In this document: positions 54,391 to 62,354 of the stretch, one piece after another
Numbering within the stretch: the first letter of the stretch is position 1
Layout of the letters: every line of letters begins with the position of its first letter
DNA from: a bacterium
Lineage (GTDB): Bacteria > Planctomycetota > Planctomycetia > Kolteriales > Kolteriaceae
Assembly: GCA_019753235.1 (NCBI GenBank)
Contig: JAIELF010000003.1
Coordinates: 124,001 to 188,000 of the forward strand
Direction of reading: 5' to 3'
DNA: 64,000 nt
Program-made: the position numbers and the translations under genes
The notes under the pieces: model-generated
What the model was told of the DNA's origin: nothing
Seen by the model: the letters and a program-made list of their open reading frames with translations, nothing else
The model's database searches: none

Positions 54391-54404
54391 CCCCACGCGT
54401 GGGG
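54391..54404. promoter_or_regulatory. Perfect 14-bp palindrome in divergent promoter region
   Basis: CCCCACGCGTGGGG lies between the divergent GH36 gene (start 54304) and the gene starting at 54417. It could be an operator; no regulator gene is adjacent. Confidence 0.35.
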
Positions 54405-54416
54405 GGATGGTGGTAG

Positions 54417-55169
54417 ATGCGTTCGGATATGGCAAGGCTTCTCGTCGAGCGTCCCCGACTCGGTTCCCAAGGGAAGAAACCGAAAAAGGGTTATCTCAAA
54501 AACTGGCAACGGCAGGATATCGAGCTAGCCCCCTCGCACGAAGGTATCGCTCGGCTTCGAGGTAAAACCAAGTGCCTCAATGAATACCTAAGCCCGCTTC
54601 GGCGATATCTTTTCAAGCAGGTCGGCCGGCCCTGGGACGACGTCTTTCATGAGATGAGTCAGAACATCCGTCTCGACAATGCGATCCAGAAGCATGTTCT
54701 CGACCATGTGTGGGAGTTCATTCAAACGAAAGTCACGGTACGGGGCGAGGTTTTCTGTCACGGCCAACAGTTTCGTGGCCGAAAGGTGGGTGAGCCGATT
54801 CATACCCTCGGTAAAGAGACCATTTGGCGTGGATCATTTCTCTACGTATGTCCACGGACCGGCATCCTTCGAGAGGCTCTCTATCAGCGTCCTTCGACGC
54901 GAAAGCGTCTTGTTGTCCAGAACGTGCCGATCGATGCTTCTCGCGGATACCACCGAGCAGACGGTATCTGGTACGAAGTCGAGTTCGTTCCTTGGACCGC
55001 AGTGCCCGGCACCTTTCGAGAGGCGAATCTTCAACGGCCGGCGGCCGAGATCACGTGGAGTCTCGCGAAAGAAACGTATGGGCGTGCAGTTCTCGCGGTA
55101 CGGCGTTGGCAACTTTCTAGTCGTGAGATTCGAAAGTTGGAATGGCGAATCCGATCTTCGATCCGTTAA
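54417..55169 (+). CDS. Unknown basic protein
   Basis: 250 residues, not recognised. It is rich in Arg/Lys, with a helical middle (LNEYLSPLRRYLFKQVGRPWDDVFHEM) and a beta part containing FLYVCPRTGILREAL. One Cys lies in CPRTG, and another in FCHGQQF. No signal peptide or membrane helix. Start ATG 54417 or 54429. Basic charge suggests RNA or ribosome contact, but this is only a guess. Confidence 0.65.
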   Translation: MRSDMARLLVERPRLGSQGKKPKKGYLKNWQRQDIELAPSHEGIARLRGKTKCLNEYLSPLRRYLFKQVGRPWDDVFHEMSQNIRLDNAIQKHVLDHVWEFIQTKVTVRGEVFCHGQQFRGRKVGEPIHTLGKETIWRGSFLYVCPRTGILREALYQRPSTRKRLVVQNVPIDASRGYHRADGIWYEVEFVPWTAVPGTFREANLQRPAAEITWSLAKETYGRAVLAVRRWQLSSREIRKLEWRIRSSIR

Positions 55170-55175
55170 AAAAGA

Positions 55176-55226
55176 ACGAACGTGAGAGAGTTGTTAAAAC
55201 AACGCCTCCCCCGTTCGCCGGGTTCG
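55176..55226. terminator. Possible bidirectional terminator
   Basis: AACGAAC and GTTCGTT are inverted repeats flanked by an A-run on the left and TTTTC on the right, between convergent genes ending at 55169 and 55241. The loop is long (over 30 bases), so confidence is low. Confidence 0.25.
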
Positions 55227-55240
55227 TTTTCGATTCCTTG

Positions 55241-55522
55241 TTACGCTTTTTTTGGCTTTAAGAGGCCGATGATCAGCGGAATAATCGCGCCAATGATCGC
55301 CGATGTGCCGGCGTTGCCGAGATAGCCGCTCTTTTGGAGCAGTTCGAGCAATTGGGGGATCAGCGTCGGCAAAAGCTGTCCCCCAGCGGCCCCGCCGATC
55401 ATCCCCAGCACCGAATTCACGATGGGCCCCAGACTCTTATCTTTGAGGATCGCGCCCGCAACGTTGCCGCCCGCGCCGCCGCTGATGAGACTGATGATCC
55501 AACTAATCATCGCAGGATCCAT
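55241..55522 (-). CDS. Small glycine-rich membrane protein
   Basis: 93 residues. Two hydrophobic Gly/Ala-rich helices (about 11-52, and 70-88) with glycine-zipper spacing (GGAGGNVAGAIL, GMIGGAAGGQLLPTLI) and a Lys-rich tail KPKKA. AAGGGA lies eight bases before the ATG. Such glycine-zipper proteins insert in membranes; some are toxins or pore formers, some structural. No function can be given. Confidence 0.7.
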   Translation of the reverse strand: MDPAMISWIISLISGGAGGNVAGAILKDKSLGPIVNSVLGMIGGAAGGQLLPTLIPQLLELLQKSGYLGNAGTSAIIGAIIPLIIGLLKPKKA

Positions 55523-55637
55523 TTCGATTTCCCTTTCGTAGTAGAGTTAAGAAGTGGCCTATTCTCGCTTCGCCCACGCGAGCGACATCGCACGTTTGCT
55601 ATTGGAACACTGAAAAGAGCTTCATGCACGAAGGGAA

Positions 55638-55949
55638 TCAAGAAAGTGTGAGAAGAAAGCCTTCCATCTCAGCGGCGGCGTGGTCATCACCGATGCGCCG
55701 GGCCGCCAGCAATCCTGCCTCGACCGTTCGACGAGCATCGTCCACTCGCCCCAGATTTGCCAGCGACTGTCCCAGCTGAAAGTAAGCGGCTTGATAATCG
55801 GGATGGTCGGCTATCACCTTCTCAAACTGCTCGATCGCGCCGGCGGAGTCCCCCTCCTTTAAGATCTCGATCGCCAACCCGTAGGCTAAGAATGCATCTT
55901 GAGGATTATCCTTCAGCATCAATTGAAGCTTTTCTCGACGAGTCGGCAT
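55638..55949 (-). CDS. Small TPR protein
   Basis: 103 residues from ATG 55949, with AAGGAT eight bases upstream. Two to three tetratricopeptide repeats cover most of it: AFLAYGLAIEILKEGDSAGAIEQFE and YQAAYFQLGQSLANLGRVDDAR. It lies 25 bp after holB on the same strand, so probably is in one operon with tmk and holB. Binding partner unknown. Confidence 0.82.
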   Translation of the reverse strand: MPTRREKLQLMLKDNPQDAFLAYGLAIEILKEGDSAGAIEQFEKVIADHPDYQAAYFQLGQSLANLGRVDDARRTVEAGLLAARRIGDDHAAAEMEGFLLTLS

Positions 55950-55974
55950 CAAGGATCCTTTCGCCTCAAGGGGG

Positions 55975-57057
55975 TTAAAAGATTGGGTCGAGGTGTCGAC
56001 CTTCGTCTAGCCGAGCCAAGTCGTCCAGCCAGGTTTCGATCGACAGAGGTATCGCTGCCATTCGCTGCAGATGATAGTCCGTATCGAGCGTCCGTTCGAT
56101 CATATCCGCCAACAGATCGACATCCAGCCGACCGGCCGGAATTCCTGGTTCTCCCGAATCAAAAGATCCACACGATGCCCGGAGCGCCTCTCGCAGCAAA
56201 CCGAGCAACCGCTCGACCACTAGCCGGGCTCGCTCTCTTTTGCTGGCCGACTCCTTGCCCGCTTCATCAATGAAAGGTAACAGCCGAGCGGTGAGCTGAT
56301 GGGAGGTGATCGGTTGCTGGGCCAGCGATTCGACCATCGTTTCGACCAACTCTTGCCATTCGGGTTTGGCCCATTCAATCGCTTTGGCCACGCTTCCCTG
56401 TGCAGCATGAGCCCAGAGACGGGCTTGCTCGGCCGAGCCAACTTTACCGAGGTCGAGCAGTATTCGAGCAACCTCGTCATCAGAGAGTAGAAAGAACCGA
56501 GCAACTTGGCATCGGCTCTGAATGGTCGGAAGCTGTGACTCTAATGAGCGGGCGATCAAGATCAGCAACGATCCCGGAGGTGGTTCTTCCAGGGTCTTCA
56601 AGAAGGCATTGGCCGACTCCTCATTCAAGTCGTCGGCATTGTTGACAATCGCGATCTTTCGGCTTCCTCGTGCCGGCTTCAACGAAAGCTGAGCGGTAAG
56701 AGCCTGAATCATCGCGATGGGAAGTTCGGATTTCTCCTCGGGCTTGGCAACTTGCAGTAGATCAGGATGCGTCCCGGCCCGGACCATCGCGCAGCTCGAG
56801 CATTGGCCACAGGGCTGCAGCTTTCTGACGTCGCTTCGCTCGCAGAGGAGTGACTGCGCTATATGCCGAGCAAGCCGATGTTTACCGACCCCGTCGGGCC
56901 CCACAAACAGAAAAGCGTGTCCGAGCCGACCTTTGGTGATCGCCTCTGAAAGCTGTTCCAGCACTCGTGCGTGCCCCACCAGCGGAATCTCGCGAGTCTC
57001 CACGGCAGGAACACGGTTGACCGCCGACTTCTTCTTCTCTCTAGGCTTGGAGGGCAC
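55975..57057 (-). CDS. holB: DNA polymerase III delta' subunit
   Basis: 360 residues. AAA+ clamp-loader fold: GPDGVGKHRLA (Walker A form), zinc module around CGQCSSC, the helix ANAFLKTLEEPPPGSLL and sensor SRCQ. These are typical of delta'. The start is GTG 57057 behind GAGG, within the end of tmk (17-base overlap). A tmk-holB pair is common in bacteria and suits replication. The C-terminal domain (about 225-345) is the collar region. Confidence 0.88.
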   Translation of the reverse strand: MPSKPREKKKSAVNRVPAVETREIPLVGHARVLEQLSEAITKGRLGHAFLFVGPDGVGKHRLARHIAQSLLCERSDVRKLQPCGQCSSCAMVRAGTHPDLLQVAKPEEKSELPIAMIQALTAQLSLKPARGSRKIAIVNNADDLNEESANAFLKTLEEPPPGSLLILIARSLESQLPTIQSRCQVARFFLLSDDEVARILLDLGKVGSAEQARLWAHAAQGSVAKAIEWAKPEWQELVETMVESLAQQPITSHQLTARLLPFIDEAGKESASKRERARLVVERLLGLLREALRASCGSFDSGEPGIPAGRLDVDLLADMIERTLDTDYHLQRMAAIPLSIETWLDDLARLDEGRHLDPIF

Positions 57058-57658
57058 GGCTCACCTCGCGAACGATCTCTTCGTGTACTTTCTCTCGCGA
57101 CGCGGTAGCATCGATGAGACAGATCTGTCCCGGACGATTCGCTCCCTCGGTTTGATAGCCGGCACGAACTCGTTGGTAGTAGTCGAGGGAACGTTGTTCG
57201 ATTCGATCGGGCGGGCCCTGCCTACGACGAATGGATTCCTCGGGAGGCAAGTCCAGCACGCCGATCCATCCCGGCAAGACGCCGGCGGCCGCCTCCGCTC
57301 CTACCCGCCAGATCATCTCTGCATCGAGCCCACCCGCGTGCCCCTGATAAACGACAGTCGAAAGCAGAAAACGATCGCAAAGGACAACCGAACCCTTAAG
57401 GAGTGCGGGGCGAATCACCTCTTCCACCAGTTGCGATCGGCTTGCCATGTAGAGAAGCATCTCCGTCCGAAAGGCGATTTCCGTCCCGGGCGGAGGAGAT
57501 AATAAGAGATGTCGAATCTGCTCGCTGATCGAGGTTCCTCCTGGATCGCGACAAAGAACAACGTTCCAGCCCCGGCCCGTAAGCCAACTTCGCAAGAGTT
57601 CAAGCTGAGTCGATTTTCCTGCGCCATCCATTCCTTCCAGGCAGAGGAAACGGGACAT
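57041..57658 (-). CDS. tmk: Thymidylate kinase
   Basis: 205 residues from ATG 57658, the usual length of about 205-215. P-loop GMDGAGKST, the DPGGT motif (usually REPGGT), DRFLLSTVVYQG (DR motif for dTMP), and the lid with RRRQGPPDRIEQ. It converts dTMP to dTDP. The frame is open upstream to 57757, with ATG 57718 and a GTG between, but these add a tail without homology to the fold. It overlaps holB by 17 bases. Confidence 0.9.
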   Translation of the reverse strand: MSRFLCLEGMDGAGKSTQLELLRSWLTGRGWNVVLCRDPGGTSISEQIRHLLLSPPPGTEIAFRTEMLLYMASRSQLVEEVIRPALLKGSVVLCDRFLLSTVVYQGHAGGLDAEMIWRVGAEAAAGVLPGWIGVLDLPPEESIRRRQGPPDRIEQRSLDYYQRVRAGYQTEGANRPGQICLIDATASREKVHEEIVREVSRALQA

Positions 57659-57828
57659 CAGCGATGGATCGACGATCGTCACGCGAGTTTCTTTCGGTTG
57701 GAAATAATGAGGGATCATCCGTCGATCATCGGGCACGCTGCCGGCCGCCCACGGCAAAGCGACCTTCCTCGAAGATAGTTGATGAGGGGACCGATGTCTT
57801 CCCTATTCGGCAGAGGTCGGCACGGGTG

Positions 57829-58704
57829 CTACGATTGCCGACGCTGTTTCGAAGCTCGCTTCAAGATGGACTTCTCGGCATGAGTGAGAGAGCCGATTCC
57901 GTGCTCGTGGACTTTTTCCAGCAAGCGATCAAGTTCATCATTGCTGACCGGTTTGGGAGTAAAGGCTGCCGTGATCTTGGGAAGCTTGATCGAGGGGGGC
58001 CCTGACCAGCCTGGCGACGGAGCAAAACGATCCATCAACATCGAGAGAGCATTCGTTTGAATCAAGAGATAGCCGATCGCCGCCGCCCCGAGAGCGGCAA
58101 GAGCCTGCGGAGATCCTGCCAAAACGTAGGCGAGATCAACGACCAGTGAGAGAATCGCCAGGTTTCGCATGGTCATCGGAATAACGAACATGAACATCAC
58201 CGTCCGCGAGGCATGATAGATCCCCGCGGCAATGATGAGACCCATAATGGGACCGATCGTCCCCCACAGAATCAAACTTGTTCGGGGAAGCAGCACCGGC
58301 GCCACTAAACTGGCAAGAAGTGCTCCACCGACGCCACAGAGAATGTAGTAGGCAAGGAATTTTACCCGGCCCATCGAGTTTTCGATCATGGGGCCGAAGA
58401 AAAAGAGAGTGACCATGCTAAAGAGAAGGACCTGCGGGTTGATCTCGACGAATAGATGCGTGAGCAAACGCCAAACTTGTCCCGATTGAAAGACAAGCGG
58501 CGTCGTATACAGCCCCCAAATTGTCAAGGGGCCGACATCACCTAGGCGTCCACCATCACCGGTCGGCAACAGGTGATCGACAAAGAACAGCACGACACAA
58601 AGACCAATCAACCGATACGACCAAGGCCACTGTGCGATGGAACGGAAGCTGAATTGACCGCCCGTCTGATCGTCCTGGTAGTACTCGCGATCGTAGATGC
58701 CCAT
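57829..58704 (-). CDS. Rhomboid-fold membrane protein lacking catalytic residues
   Basis: 291 residues, six membrane helices in the rhomboid arrangement (about 30-45, 92-106, 115-138, 147-165, 169-195, 199-218). WRLLTHLFVE and FFFGPMIENSMG match the L1/TM2 region. The catalytic serine motif GxSG reads GTIG (148-151), with Ile150 in place of Ser, and the TM6 histidine is Ala204 in ALGAAAIGYLL. The His and Asn of TM2 are also gone (VLLFSMV). It is therefore probably an inactive rhomboid, like iRhom/derlin in idea. A soluble tail (220-291) follows. AAGGG lies upstream of ATG. Confidence 0.88.
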   Translation of the reverse strand: MGIYDREYYQDDQTGGQFSFRSIAQWPWSYRLIGLCVVLFFVDHLLPTGDGGRLGDVGPLTIWGLYTTPLVFQSGQVWRLLTHLFVEINPQVLLFSMVTLFFFGPMIENSMGRVKFLAYYILCGVGGALLASLVAPVLLPRTSLILWGTIGPIMGLIIAAGIYHASRTVMFMFVIPMTMRNLAILSLVVDLAYVLAGSPQALAALGAAAIGYLLIQTNALSMLMDRFAPSPGWSGPPSIKLPKITAAFTPKPVSNDELDRLLEKVHEHGIGSLTHAEKSILKRASKQRRQS

Positions 58705-58962
58705 CGGACGTTAACCCTTATCGTTTGCCGGCGACCCCTGCCTTCGAGAGCCGGTCTTCCGCATCGCCTTACAGATTATACGGTCGGCCGAAACGACGCT
58801 ATTGAACCTAACCGTAAGAAAAGTGAGTTAGGCCCATCGGCCGAGGGGTTTCGTTTATACCGAAGAGCCAGGTTTTCCCTGGTTACGCCCTGACGAGGAA
58901 CCATCAAGGACGGCGGAAGGAGCCCTCCCGGGGGGGAGCATCGTTTTGATCAATTTCGGGCG
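58705..58962. other. Intergenic region between DinB-like and rhomboid-fold genes
   Basis: 258 bp upstream of the rhomboid-fold gene. A GC-rich inverted repeat (CTCCC ... GGGAG, about 58926-58942) and GCCAGG/CCTGG hairpins are seen but without T-runs. Probably a promoter and weak terminator region. Confidence 0.3.
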
Positions 58963-59451
58963 TTAGAAGAAGGCCTTGCGCCCTGTTGCCCGCCGCCAAT
59001 AGGTCAACTGTCCGACGTGGCCTGCCTCGTGCGAGGTCATCAAATGGGCGACTAAATCTCCCTTACACTGCAAGGGCGTCCCCGCCAAAAAGACGATGCC
59101 ATGCGGAGCCGACATCGTTTCGGGCGAAACCGTGCGCAACTGTTCGACGACTTTCTCGTGCCCTTTGGTCAGGGTTGCGAGGAGTTCTTCTTTGCTTGGC
59201 TTGGCCGAGCCCTCCGCACCAGGCGTTGAACCTGGGCCGAAAGAAACGTGCCACTCGCGCGGGCAGATCGGCGACCCTCCCATCTGCTTCAAGGCATAGT
59301 CGCAGCAAACGGCCAAGTGACCCAGGATCCATCGCGGCGGATTGCCCGAACCGACGGGCTGTTGATCCAGCTCTTCTTCCGAGACATCCGCGACCGTTTG
59401 CTGAAGGTACCCCAGCAAGAACATGTAAACGTTGATTTGATTCTCGAACAT
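58963..59451 (-). CDS. DinB-family four-helix protein
   Basis: 162 residues from ATG 59451 with AAGGG eight bases upstream; the frame extends further but overlaps the previous gene's end. Four-helix DinB fold with a His triad: ILGHLAV, then SHEAGHVGQL. These histidines bind a metal in DinB/YfiT/bacillithiol-transferase-like proteins. Possible thiol-transferase function or a chaperone role. It follows the kinase gene on the same strand. Confidence 0.82.
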   Translation of the reverse strand: MFENQINVYMFLLGYLQQTVADVSEEELDQQPVGSGNPPRWILGHLAVCCDYALKQMGGSPICPREWHVSFGPGSTPGAEGSAKPSKEELLATLTKGHEKVVEQLRTVSPETMSAPHGIVFLAGTPLQCKGDLVAHLMTSHEAGHVGQLTYWRRATGRKAFF

Positions 59452-59506
59452 TGCTTGAGCCCTTAATCTAGTAAAATCGATCGCTTCGTCGCTGATCGGC
59501 CCGTCG

Positions 59507-60577
59507 TCATATGGAACCGACTTCGATTCGATCGCGAGCCCCTTCTGCCAGCATTTGCACCACAAAATTCAGGTGCGCGAATCGCTCGTCTTTCGTTAAG
59601 CCTTGGTGATAGCGATAGTAGATTTGTTGGACGATCACCGCGAGCTTATAAATGCCAAAGACGAAGTAGAAGAGGGGATTCTCGATCGATCGGCCGGACC
59701 GCTCCGCGTAGCGTTCGATGAGTTCCTTCCGCGTGAATGCTCCTTCGAGCCTTGTGGGGCCAACCACAAACGCTTGCAGTGCGGGCGGATCGTCCGCCTG
59801 AATCCAGTAGCCGACCGTCGTCCCTAGATCCATCAGCGGGTCGCCGATCGTCGCCATCTCCCAATCGAGAACACCAATCACACGGGTGATATCGTCGACG
59901 TCGAGCACGATGTTGTCGAACTTATAGTCGTTGTGAATCAGCGTGGTACCGACCTCGGCCGGCCGATTCTTGTCGAGCCAGTCGGCCACTTGAACCATCG
60001 CGGGGACATCGTCGGTATGAGCTTGCTCGTAACGTCGGGCCCAACCCTTTATCTGCCGTTCGACATAGCCGGCCGGCTTGCCCAGGTCGGCCAAGCCCGC
60101 TTTTTCGTAGTCGACAGAGTGCATCGCCACAAGATTGTCGATGAACGATTCGCATAGAGCACGGAGCGTCAAGGGCGACAGATCGAGACCCCGAGGCAAC
60201 GATTGCCGAAGAATCACGCCGCGCCGACGCTCCATGACGTAGAACGGACATCCCATCACCGAAGGATCTTCGCAAAAGACCATCGCTCGCGGGGCAGGTC
60301 CGTAGACGGCATTCAACTTCGACAGAACACGAAACTCTCGGCCCATGTCGTGGGCCGTTTTTTCCTTATTCCCGAACGGGGGGCGACGGAGGACGTACTC
60401 TTTGCCGCCGGCCGACAACAGATACGTCAGGTTGGAAAAACCGCTGGGAAATTGACTGATTTCGATATCGCCGGCAATCTCGGGCACATGCTCGCGGAAG
60501 TAACGGGTGAGTTTGTCCGCATCCAGCTCTTCGCCCGGCCGGACCGGCTTCGACCGATCAATCCACTCCTGCCCCAT
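59507..60577 (-). CDS. APH-family kinase (ACAD10/11 kinase-like)
   Basis: 356 residues. Aminoglycoside-phosphotransferase fold: FPSGFSNLTYLLS (nucleotide loop), VLRRPPFG (Lys/Arg strand), IHNDYKFDNIVLD (catalytic HxD), LDWEMATIGDPLMDLG (metal Asp). This group resembles the kinase domain of animal ACAD10/11, not resistance enzymes. Here the kinase is a separate gene just downstream of an acyl-CoA dehydrogenase, 68 bp apart. It likely phosphorylates a hydroxyacyl-CoA so that the dehydrogenase partner can process it. Confidence 0.85.
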   Translation of the reverse strand: MGQEWIDRSKPVRPGEELDADKLTRYFREHVPEIAGDIEISQFPSGFSNLTYLLSAGGKEYVLRRPPFGNKEKTAHDMGREFRVLSKLNAVYGPAPRAMVFCEDPSVMGCPFYVMERRRGVILRQSLPRGLDLSPLTLRALCESFIDNLVAMHSVDYEKAGLADLGKPAGYVERQIKGWARRYEQAHTDDVPAMVQVADWLDKNRPAEVGTTLIHNDYKFDNIVLDVDDITRVIGVLDWEMATIGDPLMDLGTTVGYWIQADDPPALQAFVVGPTRLEGAFTRKELIERYAERSGRSIENPLFYFVFGIYKLAVIVQQIYYRYHQGLTKDERFAHLNFVVQMLAEGARDRIEVGSI

Positions 60578-60645
60578 GGCGATGCCAACCCCTTCCTCTC
60601 ACGACCGACTTTTTTAAAGAGCATACCCCGCGATCGACGAACGAT

Positions 60646-61857
60646 TCAAATCCGGATACCCGCCTTCGCCAATTCTTCCTGCAATACCCGACGCGCGACC
60701 GAGACTTTGTGCACTTCATCAGGCCCATCGTAGATGCGCGCCGCCCGTTCGTGGCGATAGTAGTAAGCAACAACGACATCGTCGGTCATGCCAAGCGCTC
60801 CGAGCGTCTGCACCGCACGATCAACAACCTTCTGCAGAACATCCGCGACGTAAAACTTGATCATCGAGATGTCGTTGCGAGCTTCCTTAGCGCCCTCTTT
60901 GTCGATCCTCCAGGCGGCATGCTGAATCATGAGCCGGGCAGCATTGATCTCGGCTCGGCTCTCGGCAATCCAGTTTTGAACCGTTTGTCGACGTGCAAGA
61001 GGTTCGCCCGGGGCCAATTCCCGGGAGATCGCTCTCTTGATCATCACCTCGAGGCTTCGTTCGCAGATTCCGATCCATCGCATGCAGTGATGAATTCGGC
61101 CTGGACCCAATCGAGACTGGGCGATCGCAAAGCCAGCCCCTTCGTTACCGAGCCTATTGGAGATCGGCACGCGAACATCTTGATACTTCAGTTCCGCATG
61201 CGAAGCCCAGCCGTCACCTGCTTCGCCCATCACGGGAATATTTCGAATGAATTGAACGCCGGGCGTATCCATCGGCACGATGATCTGACTGGCTCGCTCG
61301 TGCGGGGCCCCGGCCGAATCGGTCACTGCCATCACAATGGTGAATGCGGAACCATCCGCGGCGGAAGTGAACCACTTATGCCCATTGATGACGTAGTGAT
61401 CACCCTCTTTGACGGCAGTGGTCGTCATGATGGTCGGATTCGAGCCGGGCGAGTTCGGCTCGGTCATGGAAAAGCAACTTCGAATCTTTCCCGCTGCCAG
61501 GGGGCGAAGAAACTTCTCGTGTTGTTCGTGCGTACCGAACTCATGGAGGATCTCCATATTGCCGGCATCGGGCGCTTGGCAATTGAAGATCACATGGGCA
61601 AAAGGACATCGTCCAAGCTCTTCGCTGATGAGGGCAAACTCCATGAAGGAGAGCCCCATCCCGCCGTACTCTTTGGGAATCTGCGGCCCAAAATACCCCA
61701 TCGCGCGGACTTTGTTGCGAAGTTCCTCAATCATGGGGAGGCTCTTCGTGAAGCCGTGAGTCAGAAATTGTTTCTCTTGCGGGATGAGTTCGCGATCAAC
61801 GAAATCCCGGATTTTTGCACGATGTTCTTTGACGCTGGCTGGAATCGAAAAATCCAC
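60646..61857 (-). CDS. Acyl-CoA dehydrogenase (ACAD10/11-like)
   Basis: 403 residues from GTG 61857, where GGGGG lies about seven bases upstream and the sequence begins DFSIPASVKEHRAK. FAD/substrate segments: FSMTEPNSPGSNP, WFTSAADGSAF, RLGPGRIHHCMRW, and QTLGALGMTDDVVVAYYYRH. The C-terminal YDGPDEVHKVSVARR holds the expected active-site region. The family oxidises acyl-CoA to enoyl-CoA. Downstream are kinase and DinB genes; upstream a ferredoxin. Confidence 0.9.
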   Translation of the reverse strand: MDFSIPASVKEHRAKIRDFVDRELIPQEKQFLTHGFTKSLPMIEELRNKVRAMGYFGPQIPKEYGGMGLSFMEFALISEELGRCPFAHVIFNCQAPDAGNMEILHEFGTHEQHEKFLRPLAAGKIRSCFSMTEPNSPGSNPTIMTTTAVKEGDHYVINGHKWFTSAADGSAFTIVMAVTDSAGAPHERASQIIVPMDTPGVQFIRNIPVMGEAGDGWASHAELKYQDVRVPISNRLGNEGAGFAIAQSRLGPGRIHHCMRWIGICERSLEVMIKRAISRELAPGEPLARRQTVQNWIAESRAEINAARLMIQHAAWRIDKEGAKEARNDISMIKFYVADVLQKVVDRAVQTLGALGMTDDVVVAYYYRHERAARIYDGPDEVHKVSVARRVLQEELAKAGIRI

Positions 61858-61983
61858 GGACAATCCCCCCGCAGGTCCCTCGACGGACAAGTGAAGCGTC
61901 CGTCCCCTGGGCACCAAACTCGATGCGTTCAGGATAGCCAACTCATGGGGGAAATGCTTGTTTTTACAGCCAAGTGTTGGCCG

Positions 61984-62340
61984 CTATTCGATCCATTCGA
62001 CCGGTTCGGGGGCAAGGGCGTCGGTGGGACGTTTGCCACTATCAGCCCGTCCGCTGCCCGCGAGTCGACTGACGATGCGCACGGACATGTCTTGATCGCA
62101 AGTGATTTGACAGCTTAACCGTGCTCCCGTGATTTGCCGAGCCGCGAGCGTCCCCTGCTCGGCTTTGGTCATTCGCGTCGGTTGGCCGGCCACGAATTCG
62201 ACCCGGCAGGTCGTACACCGGGAGTTCCCGCCGCAGGCGTGAAGCTGATCGACCTGGGCTTCATCCACGAGCGCCAATACCAACCTCTTGCCCATTGGAA
62301 CTTCGAACGATCCAACACCCTCGACCGTCAATTGGGGCAC
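61984..62340 (-). CDS. [2Fe-2S] ferredoxin
   Basis: 118 residues from GTG 62340, with AGGAGG eight bases upstream. Cluster ligands: CGGNSRCTTC (C-x5-C-x2-C) and LSCQI, the adrenodoxin/Isc-type spacing. It carries one electron at a time; the partner may be the dehydrogenase next to it or an unknown oxygenase. A longer frame exists to 62472 but overlaps the end of the upstream gene and lacks a ribosome site. The C-terminal tail is rich in Arg/Asp. Confidence 0.88.
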   Translation of the reverse strand: MPQLTVEGVGSFEVPMGKRLVLALVDEAQVDQLHACGGNSRCTTCRVEFVAGQPTRMTKAEQGTLAARQITGARLSCQITCDQDMSVRIVSRLAGSGRADSGKRPTDALAPEPVEWIE

Positions 62341-62348
62341 GATGTGAA

Positions 62349-62354
62349 CCTCCT
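62349..62354 (-). promoter_or_regulatory. Ribosome binding site deciding the GTG start of the ferredoxin
   Basis: AGGAGG on the minus strand, eight bases before GTG 62340. It overlaps the end of the upstream gene. Confidence 0.7.

Noticed and set aside
59507-60577. Aminoglycoside resistance gene
   Set aside because: The fold is APH, but sequence and neighbours match the ACAD10/11-type kinase group, not antibiotic kinases.
60709-62118. A 469-residue open frame on the plus strand
   Set aside because: It lies opposite the acyl-CoA dehydrogenase and ferredoxin genes, which have strong motifs. The translation is rich in Arg, His and Ile with no fold pattern.
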